Positions 24,838-35,946 of a DNA stretch of 64,000 bases are shown here, in pieces; position 1 is the stretch's first letter, and every line of letters starts with the position of its first letter. The translations under genes and the position numbers were made by a program. Source of the DNA: Anagrus nilaparvatae (taxonomy: Eukaryota; Arthropoda; Insecta; Hymenoptera; Mymaridae); the NCBI GenBank assembly GCA_022575985.1, contig JAKSXM010000231.1, forward strand, positions 9,938,501 through 10,002,500. The letters are read 5' to 3'. Below the pieces are notes generated by a model. The model was not told where the DNA came from, made no database searches, and saw nothing but the letters and a program-made list of their open reading frames with translations.

Positions 24838-26660
24838 CATTTGATATTTCTTCATCTGACAAGAAAACTTATTTTAGACAAAAATTTTTGTCTTTAAAAA
24901 TAAAAGACCTAAAATACTTTAGTAAATTCTCAAATTTGGAAATAAGTGTCGCAATGAGCCTTAATAGACATCATTTTTGGACATTCATAAGCCTGTAAAA
25001 AAATTTTTAGCTAAAAACTACAGATGCTGCAATCGTCGCCATAATAAATACCCGTCTATGCTTAGTAGCAAAAAATACTTTAGTAAATTCTCTTTATATC
25101 TCCCATCTCCGACATAGTTTTTAGTTAAAAGTTTTTTACATGCTTAAGAATTTTCAAAAGTTATGCCTGCTTATACTCATTGTGGCACCTCTTCCCAAAT
25201 TTGAGAATTTACTGAAGTGTTTTTTGCAAACGCGGGTATGCACGCATTATTGCTTCGGCATGCGACTAATGTCTCCCATCTACGAAATAGTTTTTGGCTA
25301 AACATTTTATTACATACTTATGAATGTCCTACAATGAAGTCTGCTTAGGCTTATTGCGGTGAATCTTCTCAAATGCATATATTATGGCTTCGGTCTCAGG
25401 TTAATAGCGTCCATTTCCGACATAGTTTGCGGTTAAAAATTTTTTTACATGCTTATAAATGCCCAAAAATGATGCCAACTTAGGTTCATTGTGGCACTTC
25501 TTTCTAAATTTATCTCCCATCTGTGACACAGTTTTTGGATAAAAATTTTTTTGCATACTTATGAATTTCCAGCACTCATTACGGCACCTCTTCGCAAATT
25601 TGAGAATTAACTCAAATAATATTTTTGTCTAAAATTATTTTTGTGTAATGTCTGTTAGTATTTGTAATTTTATTTTTAATTTTTTTAGTTTTAACTGTTT
25701 ATATTATTTTTTTTTATAAATTTTTTACTTTAATTAAATTATAAGTTGGAAAAAAAATTTTGCTTATATTGTATATTCTCACTGAGTTTAACGTCCTTCC
25801 GTATATCTTGCCATCAAAGGAACCTTCATCTTTACATTAACATGGAACCTGTTCATTGGATGGGGTATTTAAAAATGTCGACAGGAGTTGGGGGATGATG
25901 TACGTTTTTAGGGGGGAGGGGATGGACTTAGAATATTTTCGATTTGCGCCAAAGGATAAATGCGCTAAAAGCATAAATATATATAGAGACTTCAAGACCT
26001 ATTATGAATCATGTTATTCGGCTAATAAACTTCGTTTTATTAATTGGATATGCAATTTTTTTCGCATTTTTTAATCTAGAGAATTTAAGGCCTCATAATA
26101 AAAAATTACCAAATAATTTTCAGAGGACCCTCTTTTATAGTCCGAATAATTTGCAATATGCATTATTGCATGACTGCGCAGTCATTTTGAGCTTTGATTA
26201 TTCATTATAAAGAGTTGTAAACGTTTACTGATTTAATTTATTAATAAGGTAATACAAAAATAAACAAAAATAGCACTAAATAATACAATCTTCAGAAAGT
26301 TATCGTACAAACGGCTAGGTACCTTCCAGAACCCAACATTCGACACATCACATAAACTGAATATTATACTGAAATTTTCATTGCATATATAAACTTCAGG
26401 TTACTAGATTGTAAAAATTAAATGCACATTTCGAAAATTTATGTTTTACCCTATAAACATTAAAATTATCAAGTTTTTCAAAATTATTTCGTAATATAAA
26501 TACTTCACAGAAAGTATATTAGTTTAAAAAACCTTCAGACGGTGATCGTACAAACAACAAAGTTCTATTTAGACTCTACCATTCGACACATCACATAAGC
26601 TGGATATTAAAAATTTTCATTTTACGTTTCATATCCAACTTACAAGATTTTTGTTTCTAC
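24838..26660. repeat. Gene-free stretch with a degenerate tandem repeat (24890-25630)
   Basis: From 24890 to 25630 the same phrases return three to four times in diverged form: 'tttagtaaattctc', 'tctcccatctccgacatag', 'ttgtggcacctcttccc', 'aaatttgagaatttact' and 'tacatgcttataaatg'. Spacing is roughly 150-230 bp. The remainder (25630-26660) is AT-rich. The ORFs at 25856-26074 (72 aa) and 26004-26210 (68 aa) have no recognisable domain and are left uncalled. Confidence 0.5.
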
Positions 26661-26854
26661 TTACAGGCGTCCCTCCTTATACGCGGCTTCCTTATACATG
26701 GATTTCGCTTTAAGCAGTTTGATGCTTTTTTCCTGTCCCTACTTTTACGCGGGTTTTCCCTCGATTTACGCGGATTCGTAAAATCAAACGTATTTATTCA
26801 ATTTTTTTTTTTTTTTATTTGAGAAAACATAACCAATATTTCGCTCGTAAATAA

Positions 26855-27014
26855 AACAGCAGGCGCGGATCCAAGGGGGGGGTATAGCCCCCCCCCCAAA
26901 GTAGTCAAGTCAGCATGTTAAATTTTATTATGATTACTTTAGTGTACTAATTTTTATGTATCTTATAGGCTATGCCCCCCCCCAAGCCTAAGGTCTGGAT
27001 CCGCCCCTGAACAG
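26855..27014. mobile_element. Nested MITE with 5-bp target duplication inside the Tigger element
   Basis: The element at 26860-27009 starts CAGGCGCGGATCCA and ends TGGATCCGCCCCTG. It is flanked by AACAG on both sides (26855-26859 and 27010-27014). Long G and C runs lie just inside the ends, as in the copy at 24-235. It interrupts the region between the Tigger left terminus and its transposase start, so it inserted after the Tigger element. Confidence 0.82.
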
Positions 27015-27049
27015 TCTCTGTCGCACTAAATTGAAATCATCAAAAAGTC

Positions 27050-27830
27050 ATGGCTTCATCGAAAAAAAATTCTCCGATAAATAAGAAATGCAGAAAAGTT
27101 CTCAATATTGCCGACAAAGTCAAAATTATAAATCTTCTTAAGGAAGGCGAGAAAGTCGCAGCCGTTGGGAGAAAATTCAACATAAGCGAATCATCTGTGC
27201 GAACAATAAGAGATAACCGCGAGAAAATTTTAAAGTCTGCAGCCGATTTAGGATCTCATACACATTTGAATAAAGTTGTTAGGAATCTCATAATTGTGAA
27301 AATGGAAGAGATGTTAATTGTTTGGATTCAAGACCTCATTCATAAGAAAATTCCCGTTGACACCCGCGTCATCCGTATTCAAGATTCGGAATTTTATGCA
27401 CATTTGGAAACGAAGTCACCCACCAAAGAGCTTCACGGCCGGCAAAGGGTGGTTTGAAAAGTTTAAAAATCGATTTTCTCTCCATAATGTCAAATTTTCA
27501 GGTTAGTAAGCTGTTAAAATCAGCAGGGAAATTTTTTACAAAAAAACTTAACGTAATAGGAGAAAGTGCATCAGCAGATCACGTAGCAGCTCGAGAATTT
27601 CCCCCTGTAGTCCGAGAGTTGATTAAAGAAAAAGGATTTGTACCTCAGCAGATTTTCAATTGCGACGAAACTGGCCTTTATTGGAAACGGTTGCCTTCCC
27701 GAACTTAATTATGTGACTAAGGAAGAGAAGAGTGCAACTGGTTTTAAAGTGGCTAAGGATCGGTTTACGTTGCTCTTGTGTGCCAATGGTCTACCGATCT
27801 GAAAATCCGATAAAACAGTGTCAATGCCAA
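27050..27830 (+). pseudogene. Tigger/pogo-like transposase pseudogene (frameshifted, 3'-truncated)
   Basis: The first frame starts at 27050 and encodes a CENP-B-type helix-turn-helix domain: a K-V-x-I-I-x-L-L-K-E-G-E-K-V core, then a 'vgrkFnis' helix, 'sSVRTIrdNREKI', and a degenerate second HTH with W-I-Q-D. Homology then moves to two other forward frames: 'GWFEKFKNRFSLH' near 27448-27490, and about 27560-27708 with 'EFPPVVRELI', 'QQIFNCDETGLYWKRLPSRT', which includes the first catalytic Asp of the DDE/D domain in the usual C/A-DETGL context. Another shift follows with 'KEEKSATGFKVAKDRFTLLLCAN' split around 27718-27790. The remaining DDE domain, with the later catalytic acidic residues, is deleted. 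Inactive; any mobilisation would need a transposase in trans. Confidence 0.88.
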
Positions 27831-27915
27831 TAAAACAGTTAGATTTCAGAAAATATTTTTGTATTTCATTTGAAAATTTGAACATTTTTAGTGATTGTAA
27901 GGAGGGACGACTGTA

Positions 27916-28360
27916 TATTCTTTCTGTAAAGTATTTTATATGGAAATAATTTATTAATTATCGCGTTCGTTTTAAAACCTTTAAAAACTTAAACTGTAAA
28001 TTGAGAAACACATAAATCAGCAGCAATTGCATAATTCAACAAAATCTTCAGAGGGTGAAGTGAAAACCCCTTTGCGAAAGCCATGTTGCTCCTCGGAAAG
28101 GTCTCCGCCGTATTCGATGACCTTTCTTAATTTTGCCCGGAGAATGCTCTCCATCGCCTTTTTAATGGTATTTAGCATACACAAAGTTTACAAAATTTAA
28201 TGAGTAATATCATTATTTCTACTAATTAAAAAAATAATTTCCAAACATACATGTAAAAGAAAATCACTTCGATATTTCAATGAAAATTATTAAGTAGAAA
28301 GAAAATGACAACTAGCTATTTAACTTAGCACTTCTAATAAGTGTATCAAAATAAATTACT
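27916..28360. other. Gene-free AT-rich spacer
   Basis: No ORF or clear repeat. A locally GC-richer patch at about 28055-28150 ('cctcggaaaggtctccgccg' region) has no frame long enough to call. It could be a relic of a coding retroelement, but I cannot support that. Confidence 0.4.
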
Positions 28361-28396
28361 TTACACGTCCCTTGTATAAGAATATCTATTTGTATT

Positions 28397-28551
28397 GCAA
28401 GGGACGAAAGAGAATTATATCAGACGAGTTGGCGGGAACGGTCGAGAAGTATACTGACAAAGATGGCACGAGCCGAAGGCGAGTGCTGTCTTTGTCAGTT
28501 TACCGAGCGACCTTTCCCGTCACGAGTCAATATAATTCTTTCGTCCCCTGC
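28397..28551. mobile_element. Short GC-rich foldback (MITE-like)
   Basis: The arms 'agggacgaaagagaattata' (from 28400) and 'tataattctttcgtcccct' (to 28549) are inverted repeats. The inner arms 'ctgacaaagatggcacgag' and 'ctgtctttgtcag' form a further hairpin around 28485, giving an almost complete ~150-bp hairpin. Just outside the left end, 'cgtcccttgtata' (from 28366) is a further inverted copy of the terminus. The 80-aa ORF through it is a read of the hairpin. Target duplication not resolved. Confidence 0.6.
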
Positions 28552-28793
28552 TATTCACATGGGTTTTTATTTTCAGATGTAAATATGCTGCATTTGATGC
28601 AAAAAGAAAAATAATAAGAATAATTAAATCAATAATTTACATATACATACATTTATATTGCATAATATATGTGGATAAAGAGACAAACAGTATATATACT
28701 GTAATGACCTTCAGTTCCCTAATCTTCTTTCTCACTCTTTCTTTTCCAGACCATATATTTAACAAAATTCAATTTTAAGGCATACGAATCATT

Positions 28794-28872
28794 AGCGCGT
28801 TGGCAGCGTGTTAAGATAGTAACATAGAGGTCCCCGGTTCGAGACTCACTGTGACAGATACTGTTTTTTTTT
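28794..28872 (+). pseudogene. tRNA-like sequence, probable tRNA-derived SINE head or pseudogene
   Basis: TTAGCGCGTTGGCAGCG matches the D-arm/A-box of eukaryotic tRNAs (Met-like), and GGTTCGAGACTC, 33 bases downstream, matches a B box. The anticodon arm 'tgtta...taaca' pairs, but its loop is six rather than seven bases. T-stem and acceptor stem do not pair properly, so it is unlikely to be a working tRNA. A T-run follows directly. Confidence 0.4.
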
Positions 28873-28924
28873 TTTTAAGCAATAAAATATTTAATTTAAA
28901 ATTAAAAAAAAAAATATGCTATAG

Positions 28925-29408
28925 TTAAGGGAGTTGACGCGTGGAGGAAAGAAGATATATTTTTTTTCGGACTTCTTTCTTCCTCTCACGAGTTTCGTAT
29001 AAGAAATTCCAAAATGTTATTGTTTATATTTCTGTAAATAAACTCCTAAGAACTCTGAAATTTTTTCAGTGTGTTTTTATAATAATAAATTATATTTTAA
29101 CTAAATATTATCAAAATCTGTTTTGTAAATTTTTTGTTTGGAGCTCTTAAAATCTCTTACGGTGAATAAGTATGTAATATAAATAAGTACGTATTGTACA
29201 AAATTTACAAAACAGATTTTGATAATATTTGGTTAAAATATAATTTATTATTATAAAAACACACTGAAAAAATTTCAGAGTTCTTAGGAGTTTATTTACA
29301 GAAATATAAACAAAAACATTTTGGAATTTCTTATACGAAACTCGTGAGAGGAAGAAAGAAGTCCGAAAAAAAATATATCTTCTTTCCTCCACGCGTCAAC
29401 TCCCTTAA
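28925..29408. mobile_element. Near-perfect foldback flanked by TTAA
   Basis: TTAA (28925-28928) followed by GGGAGTTGACGCGTGGAGGA is mirrored at the right by TCCTCCACGCGTCAACTCCC and TTAA (29405-29408). Arms of ~215 bp differ at only a few positions and give mirrored 69-aa and 81-aa ORFs that start with the same peptide. The spacer is ~65 bp around 29145-29200. TTAA at both ends is the target site of piggyBac elements, but TTAA may instead be part of the terminus. The high arm identity suggests recent origin or arm homogenisation. Non-coding. Confidence 0.8.
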
Positions 29409-29409
29409 T

Positions 29410-30288
29410 TGTTATAACTACTGCTGAAAGTTGTTACTTTCTTCCCTAGAAAAAACAAGAGATTGAGAAAAAAATGCGACTTTCAAGCATAGATTTGCGG
29501 GCAGAAAGTGTAGCATATTTACATCATGAAATGAAAAATAATTATATTATTTTGTAAAAATTTTTTTATGGTATTATTCACATTATTATCAAGGCTTTAT
29601 TAAATTTATTTTCTCAATAATACCTAAATTGTTTCTGTAAAAATTTTATTTTATTTTATTTGTAAACCTATATGTAATTTGTAAGCATATTAAACAATAT
29701 GTCTTGAAATAATAATTAATTTATATTTGTGTATTGTATAGATCTAAGTATTTATAAATTACATTAAATTTTAAACAAAATTTAATCTTTATAATAATAA
29801 ATTAATCACAAATATTCAATGGTCTAATACTTTAAATCAAATTAAATGATATTTATTTTATATATTTATTCAATAAATTACCTTTTATCAATGCTAATAA
29901 TGAACAATTTGAGAATATAATTGATATTATTGGACATAGTGCAAGATATTTAATATTCTAGACTATCATTTTATAATTTCATGCAGTTATTTAAAATATA
30001 CATATTTACATGAGAACTTCTTATGTTAATATATTAATACAGCAAAAAATTTCTGTTAAAATTGTCACCTTCTTTAGAATTTAAAAAAAAAAACATTTAG
30101 TCTTTTTTTTACAATTATAAATAATTTTGCTGGTAATCAAAACGTATCACTTGTAATATAAAGAATTTCTTTAATCCAAGTTCTCTTACTAATCACTTAT
30201 TAGAATTCTATTATTAGTTCAATTGAAGATCATTTTCATTACTATCAAAATTTTCTGTTTTAAAGTAAATAAATAAAAAAAAATTAAA
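29410..30288. other. Gene-free stretch including the ATG101 3' flank
   Basis: AT-rich sequence downstream of ATG101 (minus strand). It presumably holds the ATG101 3' untranslated region nearest 30288, but I cannot fix a polyadenylation site with confidence. No element termini found. Confidence 0.45.
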
Positions 30289-30289
30289 A

Positions 30290-30946
30290 CTAAATTGATA
30301 ATGTTTCTTTAATTAATTTTTTCATGGTATTTCCCACTGATGTTGTGGAAGGTCCATTTGTAGAAAAAGAAAGTTTAAATAAGTATGGTTGAACATCTGG
30401 ATAGGAAGTATCAAAAATCAAATCTAACTCAGTTTGATTGGGCATTTTTGGAAGATAATCATGTCTGTTCATAACTTCTGTTATGTATAAAATTTTATCA
30501 GCTAGCAAATCACCTAGTTTTTCCCGACAAATCATTCTTTCATGCTCTGTTGCTAATTTTATCAATTCTAACCTTACAGTCCATACTTCCCAAGGAATAC
30601 ACTCAGGTTGAAAAGGCCATCGACTTTTTTTCTTTTGAAAAAATTCTAAAGATATTTGTCCTGAACCAGGACTATCTGTTGATCGAAGAGCTTCTGAAAA
30701 TCCAGATATTTCTCTTTTTAATGTTCGATCTAAGTGCACCGAAGAACAACATAAATAAGTAAAGTCTATGAAATCACAATCAACATCTTGATATCCTATT
30801 GTACCAACTGAATAACTCCCTTCTTGTTTATATTTAAATTTTCCCAGACTTCGATGAAAAAGTACGCAGTGAAATATACTAGCTACTGCTTCATCTACCT
30901 GCCTGCCTTCCATACTCAGTTCAAATAATTGAGTTCTGGCATTCAT
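30290..30946 (-). CDS. Atg101: Autophagy-related protein 101 (ATG101)
   Basis: Complete 218-aa frame in one coding exon, the same length as human ATG101. In known systems ATG101 is a HORMA-fold subunit of the ULK1/Atg1 initiation complex; it binds and stabilises ATG13 and recruits downstream autophagy factors. Family hallmarks line up along the whole protein: 'EGRQVDEAV' near residues 13-21, 'DVDCDFIDFTY' at about 54-64, the WF-finger motif W110-P111-F112 in 'KKKSRWPF', then 'CIPWEVWTV', 'EVMNRHDYLPKMP' and a C-terminal 'IKETLSI'. The start is the first Met and matches the family N terminus. A splice acceptor (TTTTTAG on the coding strand) lies 8 bases before the ATG, so the 5' untranslated region continues in an upstream exon not located. 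It is divergent from pavarotti and may share an upstream control region. Confidence 0.97.
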   Translation of the reverse strand: MNARTQLFELSMEGRQVDEAVASIFHCVLFHRSLGKFKYKQEGSYSVGTIGYQDVDCDFIDFTYLCCSSVHLDRTLKREISGFSEALRSTDSPGSGQISLEFFQKKKSRWPFQPECIPWEVWTVRLELIKLATEHERMICREKLGDLLADKILYITEVMNRHDYLPKMPNQTELDLIFDTSYPDVQPYLFKLSFSTNGPSTTSVGNTMKKLIKETLSI

Positions 30947-32477
30947 TTTTGCACCTAAAAAATAATAACATTCTTAATAAATATTATTAAAGAAAATAAA
31001 TATCTTTTAAGTATCAAATATCATTAAATAGAATTTAAGCAAAATTTTATTGTTTCAAAAATAAAAATACAAAACCAGGAGTAACAATAGTTGTCTACAA
31101 ATTAATCGTATACATTTTTAATCAAGTATCAGAAAAGTTTATTTTATTAAATGCGAAATATTGTAGGACAGAGGCGCGTAGCGCTGAGGGGTTGTTATTG
31201 CATTTGTTACAATGATTTGATACAAGGTTATAAGTCGTTAAGAGTGTTTTGACATGCCTCAAAATTTAAGTATATAGTTATTATAGCCCTTAGCCCCTTA
31301 TATACACATTATTTTCACGTAACATAACCTTTTTATTAAAAACTAATGATATTTGAATTATGTATATTATACGCGAAATTACTTTCTAATATTTCTGCGC
31401 ATTAACTATAACTACTTTTAATAAGTTTTTTATTTTTCATTTATTATTTGATTTTGATTAATCATTTTAAAAATTCGTAAAATTTTTTAAGAAATTACCT
31501 TTGTTTTTAAACAATAGCTTCTTTTTTTTCACAAACTTCAAAAAATAAAGAGATAGTAAAAACTCACAATACTACTTATTTTTTTGATATTGATGCTGGG
31601 TAATTGTTTAAAAAAAATTTTAATTTATTTTTGTAACTGTAACAGTTTTTGCACATAATTAATTATTTAGTCACTATTACATTATAAAGAGTAAATTATC
31701 GGTATTATCACTGAAGTTCAAATGTACAATTTTCTTATACTATGAAAAAAACAATAACATTACAATGTTTCCTCTCCATTTTCTGCTTTTTATTATTTGT
31801 TGTTTTACAAATTTACACTATGTCACATACACACATGCGCTTGCGTGGTTTGTAAGTAGAGTAGGGATGCGCTTTGTTTTGGGTATTGATGTATGGTAGT
31901 AAAAGGTGTAAATAATTATTTGCATTTTGCAATTATATTATTTTATTTTATATTAATTAAACTTGACCTATATTTATTCTAAAAATGCATAGTTTATAAA
32001 ACCAATAATAGTAGTAGTAGTAGTAGTCAAAACCAAGAATATATCATCATGATAAAAAAAGAGTAAAAAATAATATGGAATATTTGTTTCATTAATATAA
32101 GAGGTTATGTGCAATAACTTTTCGACAAAGCCAATTTGATCTTATAGAATTTATTTCAAATTTTTTTAACTTATCGCAAATTAAAAAGTATTAAATTCAA
32201 TAAAGTATTTATAAAGGTAATTCATTTAAAAATAGACTTTTAAATCAATTTAATTCATTCTTTTAAATTTTAAAATTATTGCTATAGTTAACTTTCTTTA
32301 TTATTGTACAGGTGTCACTGCTCGAGTTAAATGTAATTGGTGGATTCGTTAACGTAAAAAAAAATATGAAAATATATACACTCCAAAATATCGCGTCAGT
32401 TATAATAATAGTCTCCTGTTGAAGAAATAGCCGTTCAAACCTGGTTCAAACAGAAAAGTAAATCAATAAAAATTAAA
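30947..32477. promoter_or_regulatory. Divergent intergenic region between ATG101 and pavarotti
   Basis: About 1.5 kb separates the two oppositely oriented start codons, so it should contain both promoters and untranslated first exons. An AG acceptor abuts the ATG101 start. Transcription starts cannot be read from sequence alone. A short (AGT)n microsatellite lies near 32010-32028. No mobile element is recognised here, in contrast with the flanks of the gene island. Confidence 0.45.
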
Positions 32478-35400
32478 ATGAAATCTTCGTAAGTTTTAAT
32501 TAGTATTTTATTATTTTTTGTGATGCTTTTGAGATTTTTTAAAATAAATTTTGAACATTTTTGTAGACGAACAAAAGCTCCAATGTCGGCAAGAAAACCT
32601 GCAAACCGGCCAAAAAACAGCAATTTGTTGTCTACAGATCCTGTTCAAGTATATTGTCGGTTAAGGCCAATGCAATACCATAATGATGTTTCTTGTATGA
32701 AAGTAATATCAGATACAACAATAATAATAACACCGCCAGAATCAGCAATGAATTTTCGAAGCGGAAATAATAAAGAAATACAGACAACTTTCACACATGT
32801 ATTTAGTGAAGATGTTCCACAAAAAAAAGTTTTTCAAAATGTTGCATTTCCTCTGGTTGAAAATCTTTTACAAGGCAGAAATGGTTTGCTATTCACATAC
32901 GGTGTAACAGGAAGCGGAAAGACATACACAATGACAGGAGATCCTAATGATGTTGGAATAATGCCACGGTGCTTGGATGTAATTTTTAACAGCATATCAA
33001 ATTATCAAGCTAAGAAGTTTGTCTTTAAACCAGATAAACTTAATGGTTTTGATGTACAAAGTGATACTGATGCTATGATTGACAGGCAGAATAAAATTCA
33101 TATTGGTCTTATCACACCTTATAATGGGAAAACTCCTAAGTGGTAATTTGTAAACATTACTTCTGTTACTTAAAACTGACTATTGCTTTGATTTTCTTTC
33201 AGTCGTAAAATAGATAGTGATAGTGACAGTAACAGCAATCCTTTAGTTAATAGAGACATAAATGAATCTCAATCAATAAGTGTTGATCCGGATTATGCTT
33301 ATGCTATATTTGTTACTTATGTTGAAATTTATAATAACAGCGTTTATGACCTCCTTGAAGAAGATGATGTAAAAACAAAGTAAGTATGCATCTAAATATT
33401 ATTTATGAATATTTACAATATATAATTTTATAAATTTTAGAGTATTGCAAAGCAAAATTGTTAGAGAAGATGGAAACAAAAATATGTATGTTCATGCTGT
33501 AACTGAAATAGAAGTTAAAAGTGCTGATGAGGCTTTTGAAGTATTTCATAAAGGTCAGAGAAGACGGCGAGTAGCTCATACAGCACTTAATGCAGAATCT
33601 AGTAGATCACATAGTGTATTTACTATTCGATTAGTTCAGGTATAAATTATTTATAATTTCAATTAGTAGATTTATTAATAAAGTATATTTCATAGGCTCC
33701 CTTAGATAGTCAAGGTGAACAAGTTTTACAAGATAAACGTGTCATTTGCGTTAGTCAATTGTCTCTTGTAGACTTAGCTGGTAGTGAACGAACAAATAGG
33801 ACTAAAAATACTGGTCAAAGATTACGAGAAGCTGGAAATATTAATAACTCTTTAATGACTTTAAGAACTTGTTTGGAAATTCTTAGGGAAAATCAACTCC
33901 AAGGAATAAACAAAATTGTTCCTTACAGAGATTCAAAGTTAACGCATCTATTCAAAAATTATTTTGATGGAGAGGGTCAAGTGAGAATGATTGTTTGTGT
34001 TAATCCTAGAGCCGATGATTTTGATGAAACAATTGTAAGTTAAAAGTTTCAAGTTAAATTATAATTTTTAAACTATAATCAATAATATATCCTTTAAAAT
34101 TTTCTTAGCAAGTAATGAAATTTGCTGAAATGACACAAGAAGTACAGGTGTCACGACCTACAACAGCAAAACTTGATATTGGTTTCCAACCAGGGCGTCG
34201 ACATGCTAACAAGGTAATTTATGTTACCAATATTTTTTATTCTTTTTTTATTTTGAGAAATAATAATAATATTAAAAACACATTTTAGGTATTTAAAGAA
34301 GCCAGAAGTAGATTAGAGAAGGAAGGAAAAATTGAAGCAGGAGAAATAGGCAATTTAGACATTGGTTTAGTTTACAGGTATTATAAAATAATTGCTTGTT
34401 TTATTCAATTCTAAAAAAAAAAGAAATATTAATCATATAACTTTTTATAGTCTTGGAGGTCCCTTCCCAGATCTAGAATTAACTCATCCTCATAATGATG
34501 AACTTATATCCAATCTAATGATTTTCCTAGAACAAAGAATTAACAAAAGGAATTTGCTAAGAGCTGATTTAGAGCAAAAACGTAATTTTTTATTTTAATA
34601 AGCATTAAATTGTTTAATAATTTTATTTCAATTCTTTCAGAAAATGAATTTAGAAAAATGTTACTCACAATGGAGCAGGAAAATTTGAACTTAACAGTAG
34701 AAAATGCTTCTTTAAAAGCATCCAATAGCCAACAAAAGAAAAAAGTATATATTTAAAATTAAAATTGGTTTTTTTATTAATTTCAAATTAATTGCTTTAT
34801 GTTCTAGGTATCAGCTTTGGAAAGTCATATAATAAAAACTGAAACTCAAATTGACAGCTTAATAATGAAATTAAATACAGCTAATGATACAATAAGATCA
34901 CTTCAACATGAGGTAAGCTAATACTAATAATTTATTTTTTACTTTTAAAATTGTAATTTTTACATTTCTTTACAATTATTTTTGCAGCTAAAAGATCGAG
35001 ACTTGGCTTTAAGTCAGAAAATTGTAGATAAACAAAGAGTTAAGCAAAAATATGCAAGTAAAATTCAAGCAGAACACGATAAAATGAATCGTGAACTGGA
35101 CATGAAATTAAAAGCTCAAAGAGATCGTATGCAGGTATGAAAAATTTAATTAAAAAAATTTTAATTTATTTTCTAAAATTTTAAATATTATTTTTTAAAT
35201 TAAAATTTTTTCTATTACAAAATTATTTTTCTTTAAATTCATTTTATTTTTTATTTTTTCTTTATTATAATTAAATACTTAATCACAATTAAAATAACTA
35301 TATTATAGAATCAAATGAAAGAGAAGGAGGATAAACTCAGATTAGTAAAACAAATTCTTGTAGAAGATAAAGGAACCATTCCAGTATTGCAAGATGAAAA

Positions 35401-35946
35401 TAAAAAGTCAAGCGAACCAGATACTCTAATGACTAAAACACCGGGTAGATATGATATTCGTTCGAGAAAAGATAAACTTGGAGTAGCAAATCCAAGATAC
35501 AGACGTTCTCAAAGTGCTGATAGATGGATTGATCATAGGCCTGAAAATCTTGCTCCATTAGGAACAGTATTACAACCATTAATGCGACGCAGGCGTAGCA
35601 TTACTAAATTAACTAGCCCAAAAGAAATAACAGACGGAGCTTCAAGATATTGTTTAACTTCACAGAATCAAGATTCCGATGGAGATTTAGAAACAAGACT
35701 GTATAAAGTGAGTAAAATATTAAATATTTTAAGACCAAATATTTTAATTACCCTTTTCTCAAAATTAAGGCTGATATTCTACCAACAAGTGGAGGCGGAG
35801 CACAAGTGGTTTTCAATGATGTTGAATGCCTAAAACAAATGTCTCCTACAACTCAGAGAAAGCGAAGTTGTCCTCAGTCAAGCCAAGAAGCCTCTAATGC
35901 AAATACTCAAACTCAAGAAATGAATTCAAAGCGCCCTAGAAAATAA
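32478..35946 (+). CDS. pav: Kinesin-6 MKLP1/KIF23/Pavarotti, 13 coding exons, complete
   Basis: Exons read: 32478-32488, 32567-33142, 33203-33379, 33441-33639, 33696-34034, 34109-34213, 34289-34377, 34451-34581, 34641-34744, 34808-34912, 34988-35134, 35309-35707, 35770-35946. All junctions are GT/AG and the joined length (2559 nt) is 852 codons plus stop, with no internal stop. The 11-nt first coding exon gives MKSS, joining to RTKAP, as in the vertebrate MKLP1 N terminus. The motor domain has the P-loop GVTGSGKT (residues 116-123), switch I SSRSHS (308-313) and switch II DLAGSE (347-352), with the long kinesin-6 loop-6 insertion spanning exons 2-3. A neck and coiled coil follow (about 510-660), then a basic tail with RRSQSADRW near 726-734, the conserved MKLP1 phospho/14-3-3 region. 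In animals this plus-end motor pairs with RacGAP1 in centralspindlin to bundle the central spindle and drive cytokinesis. Convergent with the Rab gene downstream. Confidence 0.97.

Larger units (their letters stand above)
26662..27915 (+). mobile_element. Decayed Tigger/pogo-type DNA transposon with TA duplication
   Basis: Termini CAGGCGTCCCTCCTTA (from 26664) and TAAGGAGGGACGACTG (ending 27913) are inverted repeats flanked by TA on both sides (26662-26663 and 27914-27915), the Tc1/mariner-pogo hallmark. The 1250-bp element carries remains of a Tigger/CENP-B-like transposase. Its 3' half is missing, so it is non-autonomous. A separate MITE (26860-27009) is nested in its 5' untranslated part. 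Confidence 0.9.

Noticed and set aside
25856..26210. Two overlapping ORFs (72 and 68 aa) in a slightly GC-richer patch
   Set aside because: No recognised domain, splice support or family match; could be a decayed element but nothing shows it.
29147..29392. 81-aa ORF matching a 69-aa ORF on the other strand
   Set aside because: Mirrored reading of the TTAA foldback arms; no start context or homology.
30550..30762. 70-aa plus-strand ORF
   Set aside because: Antisense shadow of the ATG101 coding exon.
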